Below the pieces are notes generated by a model. The model saw only the letters and a program-made list of their open reading frames with translations. It was not told the origin of the DNA and made no database searches. DNA of 5,196 bases from Geobacter sp. UBA1603 (lineage in GTDB: Bacteria > Desulfobacterota > Desulfuromonadia > Geobacterales > Pseudopelobacteraceae), in NCBI GenBank assembly GCA_002322035.1, contig DCNF01000102.1, positions 7,939-13,134 on the forward strand. The letters run 5' to 3'. Each line of letters starts with the position of its first letter. Positions within the stretch are counted from its first letter, which is position 1. The position numbers and the translations under genes are program-made. Below, in pieces: positions 1 through 5,196 of the stretch.

Positions 1-764
1 CCGAAAAGGAAACCGCCCTCCTGGAACACGCCCGGGTTCTGCGCGATATGGAAATTGCCCAGCAGATCCAGATGTCGCTTCTTCCGGATGCCGCTCCTGA
101 CATACCGGGTGTCGAAATCAGCGGCCGCTGCATTTCAGCCGCCCATGTCGGGGGGGATTACTATGATTATTTCTGTTGCGGTGAGCACCGCTGCGACATC
201 CTGATCGCCGATGTTTCCGGACACAGTGTCGGTGCAGCCCTGATCATGGCCGAGGTACGCACCCTGCTGCGGGCTCAGATCGGGGCTGCCCGCAGCACCA
301 GCACGATCCTTCAGGATATCAACAGCCAGCTTTATGAAGACCTGACCAGGGCTGAACTGTTCATCACCATGTTTTATGCCGGATACAACGCAGCCACCGG
401 TCGCCTCTCTTACTCCAATGCCGGTCACAATCCACCGTTGGTCTGCCGCAGCGGTGGAGACGGGTGCAGTGAACTGGATGCGGAAGGTCTGATTATCGGT
501 GTCAAGCCGGCCGTGCTGTTTGAAGAACGGGAGATTGAGCTGCAGCGCGGTGATGTACTGCTGCTCTACACTGACGGCCTGATCGAGGCAATGAACGGTG
601 ACGGAGAGATGTTCGGCACCGACCGGGTCTGCCGTCAACTGTCACAGGTACGCCTGCTTCCCACGGCCGAAATCATTGACTCATTCTATAGATCACTCTA
701 CGAATTTACCGGCAGCAGTTCATTGCAGGACGACGTATCACTGGTCGTCGTCAGGCTCGCTTGA
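1..764 (+). CDS. SpoIIE/RsbU-type PP2C serine phosphatase, 5' partial
   Basis: This is the C-terminal part of a PPM/PP2C-type phosphatase of the SpoIIE/RsbU class, expected to dephosphorylate the serine of a STAS antagonist protein. The reading frame is open from codon 3 to the left edge. The internal ATG at 48 is not the true start: the residues before it (EKETALLEHARVLRD) continue the helical linker leading into EIAQQIQMSLLP, the usual entry to this domain. Numbering from codon 3, the metal-binding signatures are GGDYYD (D52), ADVSGH (D70), YTDG (D191) and QDDVS (D243/D244), so the catalytic domain looks complete and active. In this family the missing N-terminus usually holds a sensory or receiver domain, which cannot be seen here. 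The gene ends 33 bp before the STAS gene on the same strand, so the two are probably cotranscribed. The substrate assignment is inferred from that neighbour. Confidence 0.93.
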   Translation, partial: EKETALLEHARVLRDMEIAQQIQMSLLPDAAPDIPGVEISGRCISAAHVGGDYYDYFCCGEHRCDILIADVSGHSVGAALIMAEVRTLLRAQIGAARSTSTILQDINSQLYEDLTRAELFITMFYAGYNAATGRLSYSNAGHNPPLVCRSGGDGCSELDAEGLIIGVKPAVLFEEREIELQRGDVLLLYTDGLIEAMNGDGEMFGTDRVCRQLSQVRLLPTAEIIDSFYRSLYEFTGSSSLQDDVSLVVVRLA

Positions 765-781
765 GCCGCAAAAAGAAAAAG

Positions 782-788
782 AAAGGAG
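782..788 (+). promoter_or_regulatory. Shine-Dalgarno site of the STAS gene
   Basis: AAAGGAG lies 9 nt before the ATG at 798, in a purine-rich 33-bp spacer after the phosphatase stop codon. It supports the chosen start and a cotranscribed arrangement. I see no promoter or terminator in the spacer. Confidence 0.75.
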
Positions 789-797
789 CAGGGCACC

Positions 798-1133
798 ATG
801 AATATTAAACATGAAATACAGGGAGAGATCAGGATTATTTCCCTCCGCGAGGAGCGGCTGGATGCGCACAATTCCGACCTGCTGAAGTCAGAGCTTAACA
901 GCCTCTTCGAATCGGGCGCCAAAAATATCGTAATCGACCTGAAGGAGGTTCGCTTCATTGACAGTTCAGGGTTGGGGGTACTTGTTTCAGGCTTTAAAAA
1001 CGCCTCGGCCCGCCAGGGCAGCCTCACGCTCTGCAGCCTGCAGAACCAGGTCCGCTCGATGTTCGAGCTGACACGCCTGCACAGAGTGTTTGACATCTAC
1101 ACGACGATTGATGAGGCGCTGGAACATTTCTGA
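798..1133 (+). CDS. STAS-domain anti-sigma factor antagonist (SpoIIAA/RsbV-like)
   Basis: This 111-residue protein is a single STAS domain, the normal size for SpoIIAA/RsbV antagonists. The diagnostic phosphorylation loop is FIDSSGLGVLV at about residues 54-64. By alignment with SpoIIAA, whose phosphorylated residue is the second serine of DSSG, Ser57 is the likely phosphosite. The preceding strand IVIDLKEVRF and the LTRLHRVFDIYTTIDEAL C-terminal segment also fit the fold. When unphosphorylated it would bind the kinase encoded just downstream; when phosphorylated by that kinase it would be released, and the upstream PP2C phosphatase would reset it. All three proteins should be cytoplasmic unless the phosphatase carries a membrane sensor. 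The start is supported by AAAGGAG 9 nt upstream. The client of the switch is unknown: many proteobacterial versions control something other than a sigma factor. Confidence 0.93.
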   Translation: MNIKHEIQGEIRIISLREERLDAHNSDLLKSELNSLFESGAKNIVIDLKEVRFIDSSGLGVLVSGFKNASARQGSLTLCSLQNQVRSMFELTRLHRVFDIYTTIDEALEHF

Positions 1134-1139
1134 AGGGGA
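1133..1139 (+). promoter_or_regulatory. Shine-Dalgarno site of the kinase gene, overlapping the STAS stop
   Basis: AAGGGGA begins at the last base of the STAS stop codon (TGA, 1131-1133) and sits 6 nt before the ATG at 1146. It supports that ATG over the in-frame ATG at 1164 and suggests translational coupling of antagonist and kinase. Confidence 0.7.
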
Positions 1140-1145
1140 CTCGGC

Positions 1146-1574
1146 ATGAAAAACAGAATCGATATGGAGATCAAGGTTCCCAACCAGACCAGTTACCTCG
1201 CCATGGTCGGAAGGATCGGCGAGGATCTGGTCCGGCAGCTGGTGCGCTACCAGGGCGACCGGGAGGAACTGGCCCAGCACCTGAACGTAGTGCTGACGGA
1301 AGCGATGGTCAATGCCATAAAACATGCCAACCGGGCCGACCCTGACAAGGACATCGTGATCAGGATCAGCGCCTCTGAACAGGAGATCACGATCCGGGTC
1401 TACGACAGCGGAAGCGGTTTTGACCTCTGCTCAATACCTGACCCCTGCTTTGACAGCGACAGAATCGACGATAGAGGGCGAGGCATCTTTATCATCAGGT
1501 CACTGATGGATTCGGTCGAATATCGCAAGGCCAACGGTGGATATGTGCTGGAGATGAAAAAACTGCTGGCCTGA
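1146..1574 (+). CDS. RsbW/SpoIIAB-like anti-sigma factor, serine kinase (GHKL ATPase)
   Basis: This 142-residue protein is a stand-alone HATPase_c (GHKL) domain of the anti-sigma kinase type. The N box is LTEAMVNAIKHAN with E52, the likely catalytic base (Glu46 of SpoIIAB by spacing), and N56, the Mg-ATP ligand. The G1 box is YDSGSGFD (D87, G89, G91). The G2 box is DDRGRGIFII (G111, G113). There is no histidine-phosphotransfer (DHp) domain, so it is not a sensor histidine kinase. Its expected role is to phosphorylate the neighbouring STAS protein on serine and to bind and inhibit a client, classically a sigma factor, when the antagonist is phosphorylated. It starts 12 bp after the STAS stop and is the last gene of its block. 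It ends 5 bp from the end of the convergent hydrogenase protease gene. No sigma factor or other client is encoded in the window, so the target cannot be named. Confidence 0.92.
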   Translation: MKNRIDMEIKVPNQTSYLAMVGRIGEDLVRQLVRYQGDREELAQHLNVVLTEAMVNAIKHANRADPDKDIVIRISASEQEITIRVYDSGSGFDLCSIPDPCFDSDRIDDRGRGIFIIRSLMDSVEYRKANGGYVLEMKKLLA

Positions 1575-1579
1575 TGGGT

Positions 1580-2077
1580 TTAGACTGCGCCCGGTTCAAT
1601 CCCAATTTCATTGAGTTCATTCAATACATTACTAACCATAACATCAAGCTGTGCTGAAACACTATCAGTCAGGTGTTCATCCATCTCGATACTGCCAGGC
1701 TGAATACCGACAAGCACCATTGAACCCGGCTCATGGCCCATCAGCCGGGCAACCGCCAACAGGTCCTTAAGCCCCATCTGATGCGGGGAGAGCTTGGTTT
1801 CCAGGGCAATCGGCAACTCCTCTCCAGCCAGTCTCACCATCGTACCTGGCTCCCGGCCGGTTTCCACAGCATCAACAACGATCAGATGGGTTGTCTCTTC
1901 CAGCGCCGGCAACAGATCCAACCCCAATGTCCCCCCATCCATAATGGTGACATTCTGCGGAAAACGATAGCACTGCTGCAGTTTCTGGACTACCCGCACA
2001 CCAATGCCATCGTCAGCCATCACCAGATTGCCGATACCCAGAACCAAAACCTTCATACCAGACACGTCACACGACAT
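1580..2077 (-). CDS. hyaD: HyaD/HybD-type [NiFe]-hydrogenase maturation endopeptidase
   Basis: This 165-residue protein is a nickel-dependent M52-family protease (hyaP in Geobacter naming). It would cleave the C-terminal peptide of the hydrogenase large subunit after the NiFe(CN)2CO site is assembled in the cytoplasm. The N-terminal signature is LGIGNLVMADDGIGV. The three predicted Ni-binding positions are D23, D69 (IVVDAVETG) and H99 (SPHQMG). Their spacing of 46 and 30 residues nearly matches Glu16, Asp62 and His93 of E. coli HybD. Aspartate at the first position also occurs in HycI, so it need not mean loss of function. I chose the ATG at 2077 because AAAGGA lies 5 nt upstream; the in-frame ATG at 2056 (MKVLVLG) has no such site. 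The gene is separated from the cytochrome gene by 81 bp that include a terminator-like hairpin. Its likely substrate is the large subunit encoded at 2839-4536. Confidence 0.95.
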   Translation of the reverse strand: MSCDVSGMKVLVLGIGNLVMADDGIGVRVVQKLQQCYRFPQNVTIMDGGTLGLDLLPALEETTHLIVVDAVETGREPGTMVRLAGEELPIALETKLSPHQMGLKDLLAVARLMGHEPGSMVLVGIQPGSIEMDEHLTDSVSAQLDVMVSNVLNELNEIGIEPGAV

Positions 2078-2082
2078 AACAA

Positions 2083-2088
2083 TCCTTT
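2083..2088 (-). promoter_or_regulatory. Shine-Dalgarno site deciding the start of the maturation protease
   Basis: On the minus strand AAAGGA precedes the ATG at 2077 by 5 nt. The alternative start seven codons later has only GTGTCTGGT before it, which is not a ribosome binding site. The longer start is therefore preferred. Confidence 0.7.
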
Positions 2089-2093
2089 CAGAG

Positions 2094-2127
2094 AAAAAAG
2101 AGAGGGCGCACTCCGTTGTGCGCCCCC
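2094..2127 (-). terminator. Rho-independent terminator-like hairpin between cytochrome b and protease genes
   Basis: The arms 2104-2111 and 2118-2125 are a perfect 8-bp inverted repeat (GGGCGCAC/GTGCGCCC) around a 6-nt loop. One G-U and one G-C pair can extend the stem to 10 bp (2102-2111 with 2118-2127). Read on the minus strand, the hairpin is followed at once by TCTTTTTTCTC, the T tract of an intrinsic terminator. On the plus strand no T tract follows, so it acts only on transcripts coming from the hydrogenase genes. It lies about 30 bp after the cytochrome b stop and ends only a few bases before the protease ribosome binding site. It could end the main transcript or act as a partial terminator that lowers protease expression. 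Confidence 0.82.
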
Positions 2128-2158
2128 ACTGATATCATCACAGTATATCGCAGAGACC

Positions 2159-2824
2159 CTATTCTTCTTTCTTGACTGTAAATTTGTAACCGCTGAACAT
2201 GCTGGAAATCTCGCTGCCATGTTCTTTTATGTCCATCAGCCAGGCGCTGTAGACATGATTGATCACAAAGCCGAAGATCAGGTACATGCTGAAATGATGG
2301 GCCAGGCGCATTCCCTGGTCGCTGAACAGGGAATACATAAATCCGAGAGCTTTATGCATCGAACCGCTTGGAGCATGCTGGGCATACAGGGCAAAGCCTG
2401 TGGTTATCATCAGCAGATACAGCACAAAAAGAACCGTGTAGGCAGTGGTTGCCAGGGGATTGTGCCCGACTGTCTCCGGAACTTCCTTGTCAACCAGCAT
2501 ATAGTAGCGGAACATTTTGACCATCTTCTCGCGGCCCGTGGCGGTGGCAAAGGGAAAGAATTCACGCCAGCCGGCATATTTGTTGCCAATCAGCGACCAG
2601 AGCACTCGAGAGGCCAGGCTGACCGTAAATGCATAGGCTGCCGCGAAGTGAAAAAAACGGATCCACCCCATGGTAAAATCGGAAGCCGATTTGGCGAAAG
2701 AAAAAGGATTCCCGATAAAGAAGCCGGTCACCGCCAGGGTAACGATGGAGACCATGTTGATCCAGTGACTCCAACGAACCGGCAATTCCCAGATATAGCG
2801 TTTGTATTTCGGTTGATGGGGCAT
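2159..2824 (-). CDS. hyaC: Ni/Fe-hydrogenase b-type cytochrome subunit (di-heme, membrane)
   Basis: This 221-residue integral membrane protein belongs to the HyaC/HydC cytochrome b family (cybH; called hyaB in Geobacter naming). It takes electrons from the distal FeS cluster of the small subunit and reduces quinone. Four hydrophobic helices are visible at about residues 18-38, 55-77, 127-148 and 177-198. Candidate heme-b ligands are H20 (RWSHWIN), H59 (FFHFAAAY), H176 (RLAHHFS) and H190 (VINHVYSAW). The 14-residue gap between the last pair equals that of H186 and H200 in Wolinella HydC. Other family features are the KRYIWELPVRWSHW start and GHNPLA before helix 3. The length is typical. The ATG at 2824 has AAAGGAGG 5 nt upstream, and the large-subunit stop is only 14 bp away, so the genes are cotranscribed. 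It is the last gene before the hairpin at 2094-2127. Confidence 0.96.
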   Translation of the reverse strand: MPHQPKYKRYIWELPVRWSHWINMVSIVTLAVTGFFIGNPFSFAKSASDFTMGWIRFFHFAAAYAFTVSLASRVLWSLIGNKYAGWREFFPFATATGREKMVKMFRYYMLVDKEVPETVGHNPLATTAYTVLFVLYLLMITTGFALYAQHAPSGSMHKALGFMYSLFSDQGMRLAHHFSMYLIFGFVINHVYSAWLMDIKEHGSEISSMFSGYKFTVKKEE

Positions 2825-2829
2825 AATGG

Positions 2830-2837
2830 CCTCCTTT
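2830..2837 (-). promoter_or_regulatory. Strong Shine-Dalgarno site of the cytochrome b gene
   Basis: On the minus strand AAAGGAGG lies 5 nt before the ATG at 2824 and begins one base after the large-subunit stop codon (TAG, 2841-2839). It fixes the cytochrome start. Confidence 0.8.
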
Positions 2838-2838
2838 C

Positions 2839-4536
2839 CTAGGATACCTTGACTTTAACCATCTCATTGCCGTTGGCATCGACCACATGAACGGCACAGG
2901 CCAGGCAGGGGTCGAACGAATGAATCGTCCGCAAGATTTCCAGCGGCTTGTTCGGATCAGCCATCGGTGTTCCGACCAGCGCTGCTTCGTAGGGACCACG
3001 CTGTCCCTTGGCATCGCGGGGTGAAGCGTTCCAGGTGGAAGGCACGACCGCCTGGTAATTCTCGATTTTTTGATTTTTGATCTTGATCCAGTGACCAAGT
3101 GCTCCGCGCGGCGCGTCATGCCAGCCATACCCCTGGGCTTCGGCCGGCCAGTCGGACGGCTCCCACTTCTCATTGGCATGGATGCGCAGGTCACCTTTGG
3201 AGATGTTGCCGATCAGTTCGTCCAGAAATTTCGGCGTCTGGCGGGCAATCAGCAGACAATCGATACCACGGGCTGCAGTGCGTCCCAGAGTCGAGAAAAG
3301 TGCTTCTGCACCGACACCAAGTGTTTTCAGCACATGGTCAACAACCGCCTTGGTTTCCTTGTGGCCGGAGGCATAGGCCACCAGGACGCGGGCCAGCGGC
3401 CCGACCTCCATTGCCTTTTCTTCATAACGGGGAGATTTTACGAAGGAGTATTTTTTGTCTGTGTCGAGATTTGTGTAGGGTGCCTTTGGCCCGGTGTAGC
3501 TGACTTCGGTCTCCCCTTCCCAGGGATGGAGACCCTTGCCGGCTCCCTTGGAGTTTTCGAACCAGGAATGATCGACATATTCGGCGATTTTACCCTGATC
3601 AACCGGATGAACCTTTGAAATATCCTTGTTGAGGATGATGCCGGCCGGCATCCACATATTTCCTGCCGCATCCGGGAACTCGCCGTAACACATGAAATTG
3701 CCGACTCCGCCGCCGATACCGGCCCACTCCTTATAGAAGGAAGCCACAGCCAGAAGATCAGGGATGTAGACCTTCTCAACGAAGTCCTGGGCTTTCTTGA
3801 GCAGCCGCTTGATTTCAATCAGTTTGTCGGCATTCAGTGCATTCTGCGAGTCTGGATCAATCGGAATCGACATTCCGCCCACCAGGAAAGTCTGGGGATG
3901 CGGGTTTTTGCTGCCGAGGATGGCGTGAATCTTGATAACGTCCTTCTGCCACTCCAGTGCTTCGAGGTAGTGGGCGGTCGCCATCAGGTTGGCTTCGGGC
4001 GGAAGCTTGTAGGCCGGATGCCCCCAGTAGGCGTTGCCGAACGGGCCGAGGCGCCCCGAGGCCACGAACGACTTGAGCTTGTCCTGAACACCCTTGAAGT
4101 AGGTGGCCGAATTGTTGGGCCAGTCGGAAAGTGATGCCGCCAGTTTGGACGTCGCCACCGGATCGGCCTTAAGTCCGGATGTTATATCAACCCAGTCCAG
4201 GGCGTGCAGGTGGTAGAAATGGATGACGTGATCCTGAACATTCTGGATGCCGATGATGATATTGCGAATCAGCTCGGCATTGGGTGGGATCTTGATCTTG
4301 AGGGCGTTCTCAACGGCCCTGATCGATGCGATCGAGTGAACGGTGGTGCAGACGCCGCAGAAACGCTGGGTCCAAAACCAGGCGTCGCGCGGGTCGCGCC
4401 CTTTCAGGATTTTCTCGATACCGCGGAACATGGTTGCCGAACTCCAGGCATCGGTAATTTTACCGCCGTTCACTTCGGCCTCGATGCGAAGATGTCCTTC
4501 AATTCTGGTAATCGGGTCGACGACAATCTTGGCCAT
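2839..4536 (-). CDS. hyaB: [NiFe]-hydrogenase large (catalytic) subunit precursor
   Basis: This 565-residue protein is the catalytic subunit of a group 1 membrane-bound uptake hydrogenase (hyaL in Geobacter naming) and splits H2 at a Ni-Fe(CN)2CO centre. The four Ni-binding cysteines are C60 and C63 (RFCGVC) and C544 and C547 (DPCLACAVH). Other active-site residues seen are E13 in RIEGH (proton path), D102 in QDHVIHFYHLHALD, and P476-R477 in DAPRGALGHW above the Ni-Fe site. D542 precedes the last cysteine pair. The spacing from C60 to D102 (42 residues) equals that of C76 to D118 in E. coli Hyd-1. After H550 the 15-residue tail VVDANGNEMVKVKVS should be removed by the protease at 1580-2077. 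The protein has no signal peptide and would cross the membrane with the small subunit by the Tat route. The ATG at 4536 has AAGGAGGG 7 nt upstream and begins 3 bp after the small-subunit stop, indicating tight coupling. It looks intact, at normal family length. Confidence 0.98.
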   Translation of the reverse strand: MAKIVVDPITRIEGHLRIEAEVNGGKITDAWSSATMFRGIEKILKGRDPRDAWFWTQRFCGVCTTVHSIASIRAVENALKIKIPPNAELIRNIIIGIQNVQDHVIHFYHLHALDWVDITSGLKADPVATSKLAASLSDWPNNSATYFKGVQDKLKSFVASGRLGPFGNAYWGHPAYKLPPEANLMATAHYLEALEWQKDVIKIHAILGSKNPHPQTFLVGGMSIPIDPDSQNALNADKLIEIKRLLKKAQDFVEKVYIPDLLAVASFYKEWAGIGGGVGNFMCYGEFPDAAGNMWMPAGIILNKDISKVHPVDQGKIAEYVDHSWFENSKGAGKGLHPWEGETEVSYTGPKAPYTNLDTDKKYSFVKSPRYEEKAMEVGPLARVLVAYASGHKETKAVVDHVLKTLGVGAEALFSTLGRTAARGIDCLLIARQTPKFLDELIGNISKGDLRIHANEKWEPSDWPAEAQGYGWHDAPRGALGHWIKIKNQKIENYQAVVPSTWNASPRDAKGQRGPYEAALVGTPMADPNKPLEILRTIHSFDPCLACAVHVVDANGNEMVKVKVS

Positions 4537-4539
4537 ATG

Positions 4540-5196
4540 TTATCCCTCCTTGGTTTCTTCAACAGGTTCTTTATCTTTGCGCAGGGCATTCAACGCCCCG
4601 TGAACTGCAAATGCTGCTCCGGCACCCGCCACCAGACCAAGGCCGATCTTGTCGGCGGTTGCCTCGATGCCGAAACCGGGCACGTTGGGCAGGCGCTTGT
4701 ACATCGGCGACATGGTATCCCAGAAATTCGGTTCGGAGCAGCCGGCGCAGGGATGACCCGCCGCAACCGGCCAGCTTGTTTTTTCGTTGTAGCGCTGACT
4801 CGGGCAGTTATGGAAGGTTGCCGGTCCCTTGCATCCCATTTTGTAGAGACAGAACCCTTTGCGGTGTCCGTCATCACCCCAGTGCTCAACATACTGGCCG
4901 GCGTCAAAATGGGGGCGACGCTCACAATTGTCATGAATGCGCTTGCCATAGGCAAACAGTGGGCGGCCATGGCTGTCAAGGGCCGGAATTTTGCCAAAGA
5001 CGAGATAGTGAACCACGGTCGCGGTCAGGTTGTCGGCATTGACCGGACAACCGGGCAGGTTGATAACCGTGGCACCCGGCACCGCCTCTTTGACACCGAC
5101 TGCACCGGTCGGGTTGGGCACAGCCGCAGCAATACCGCCGTATGAGGCGCAGGTGCCGACCGCGATGGTGGCAAGGGCGCCGCCGCAGACCTGACG
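4540..5196 (-). CDS. hyaA: [NiFe]-hydrogenase small (FeS) subunit, 5' partial
   Basis: These are the last 218 residues of the electron-transfer subunit (hyaS in Geobacter naming). The frame stays open to the right edge, so the twin-arginine signal and the first proximal-cluster cysteines are outside; the GTG at 5121 is an internal valine. Numbering from the edge, C16 (GTCASYGG) and C50 (LPGCP) belong to the proximal cluster. H88, C91, C116 and C122 bind the distal [4Fe-4S] cluster. C131, C150 and C153 with P143 in the fourth position fit a medial [3Fe-4S] cluster. All spacings match E. coli HyaA as I recall it (offset 99). Gly21 sits where HyaA has the extra Cys120, so the O2-tolerant [4Fe-3S] proximal cluster is not expected. 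A hydrophobic helix at about residues 183-205 followed by RKDKEP is a C-terminal membrane anchor that docks to the cytochrome b. The operon promoter lies beyond the edge. Confidence 0.97.
   Translation of the reverse strand, partial: RQVCGGALATIAVGTCASYGGIAAAVPNPTGAVGVKEAVPGATVINLPGCPVNADNLTATVVHYLVFGKIPALDSHGRPLFAYGKRIHDNCERRPHFDAGQYVEHWGDDGHRKGFCLYKMGCKGPATFHNCPSQRYNEKTSWPVAAGHPCAGCSEPNFWDTMSPMYKRLPNVPGFGIEATADKIGLGLVAGAGAAFAVHGALNALRKDKEPVEETKEG
4544..4551 (-). promoter_or_regulatory. Strong Shine-Dalgarno site of the large subunit, inside the small-subunit gene
   Basis: On the minus strand AAGGAGGG lies within the last codons of the small subunit and 7 nt before the ATG at 4536. It encodes part of the small subunit's charged C-terminal tail and also serves translation of the next gene, favouring balanced synthesis of the two subunits. 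Confidence 0.8.

Noticed and set aside
48..50. ATG as start codon of the phosphatase
   Set aside because: The frame continues open to the left edge with typical linker residues before the domain, and there is no ribosome binding site before this ATG.
698..1325. Minus-strand open frames opposite the STAS and kinase genes
   Set aside because: These are shadows of the STAS and kinase genes, whose DSSGLG, N-box and G-box motifs fix the coding strand.
1554..1582. T run on the minus strand just past the protease stop as a terminator
   Set aside because: The TTTTTT opposite 1557-1562 follows only a short GGCC palindrome with no stable stem, and it lies within the coding end of the kinase gene.
2131..2149. 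GATAT/ATATC inverted repeat as an operator
   Set aside because: Only 5 bp per arm with a 9-nt spacer; this is common by chance and sits downstream of the cytochrome stop, not at a promoter.
1733..2842. A 369-codon open frame on the plus strand
   Set aside because: It runs antisense through the protease, the terminator-like hairpin and the whole cytochrome b gene. The translation is low in hydrophobic core patterns, rich in H, Q and G, and matches no family I recognise.
2562..3194. A 210-codon open frame on the minus strand in another phase
   Set aside because: It overlaps the end of the large subunit and the start of the cytochrome gene in a different frame. Both of those genes have strong motifs and ribosome binding sites.
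5119..5121. GTG as start codon of the hydrogenase small subunit
   Set aside because: The upstream in-frame codons to the window edge encode the conserved proximal-cluster segment GTCASYGG, so the gene extends beyond the window.
4204..5145. A 313-codon open frame on the plus strand
   Set aside because: It lies antisense to the large- and small-subunit genes, whose protein motifs are unmistakable. Its translation has no recognisable domain, and long antisense frames are expected from codon bias in GC-rich genes.

Overview
The window carries two convergent gene blocks that meet almost end to end near position 1577. The proteins and gene order suggest a Gram-negative anaerobe of the Desulfuromonadales type (Geobacter/Pelobacter-like). 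The hydrogenase order small subunit, large subunit, cytochrome b, maturation protease matches the hya operon I know from Geobacter. This taxonomic reading is inference, because no rRNA or other marker is present.

Left block, plus strand, 1-1574: a three-gene partner-switching module. It consists of the C-terminal part of a SpoIIE/RsbU-type PP2C phosphatase cut by the left edge, a single-domain STAS anti-anti-sigma (antagonist) protein, and an RsbW/SpoIIAB-like GHKL ATPase/kinase. In this family the kinase phosphorylates a serine of the STAS protein and the phosphatase removes the phosphate. The STAS protein, when dephosphorylated, draws the kinase away from its client, classically a sigma factor. 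No client gene is visible here.

Right block, minus strand, 5196 down to 1580: a membrane-bound uptake [NiFe]-hydrogenase operon, read right to left. The small FeS subunit is cut by the right edge and ends in a C-terminal membrane anchor. The large Ni-Fe subunit is complete. Next come a four-helix di-heme cytochrome b and, after an 81-bp gap, the HyaD/HybD-type endopeptidase that trims the large subunit. Electrons from H2 would pass through three FeS clusters and the b hemes into the quinone pool. The small subunit has glycine where O2-tolerant enzymes have an extra proximal-cluster cysteine, so it looks like a standard O2-sensitive enzyme. Its medial cluster has the usual three cysteines plus proline, typical of a [3Fe-4S] cluster.

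The most notable non-coding element is a strong intrinsic-terminator-like hairpin with a T tract on the minus strand between the cytochrome gene and the protease gene. It may split the operon or lower protease expression. The two blocks converge with only 5 bp between stop codons and no evident terminator there. I found no mobile element, CRISPR array, tRNA, rRNA or origin. I see no clear candidate for a previously undescribed system; the genes are well-known families in a moderately interesting arrangement.
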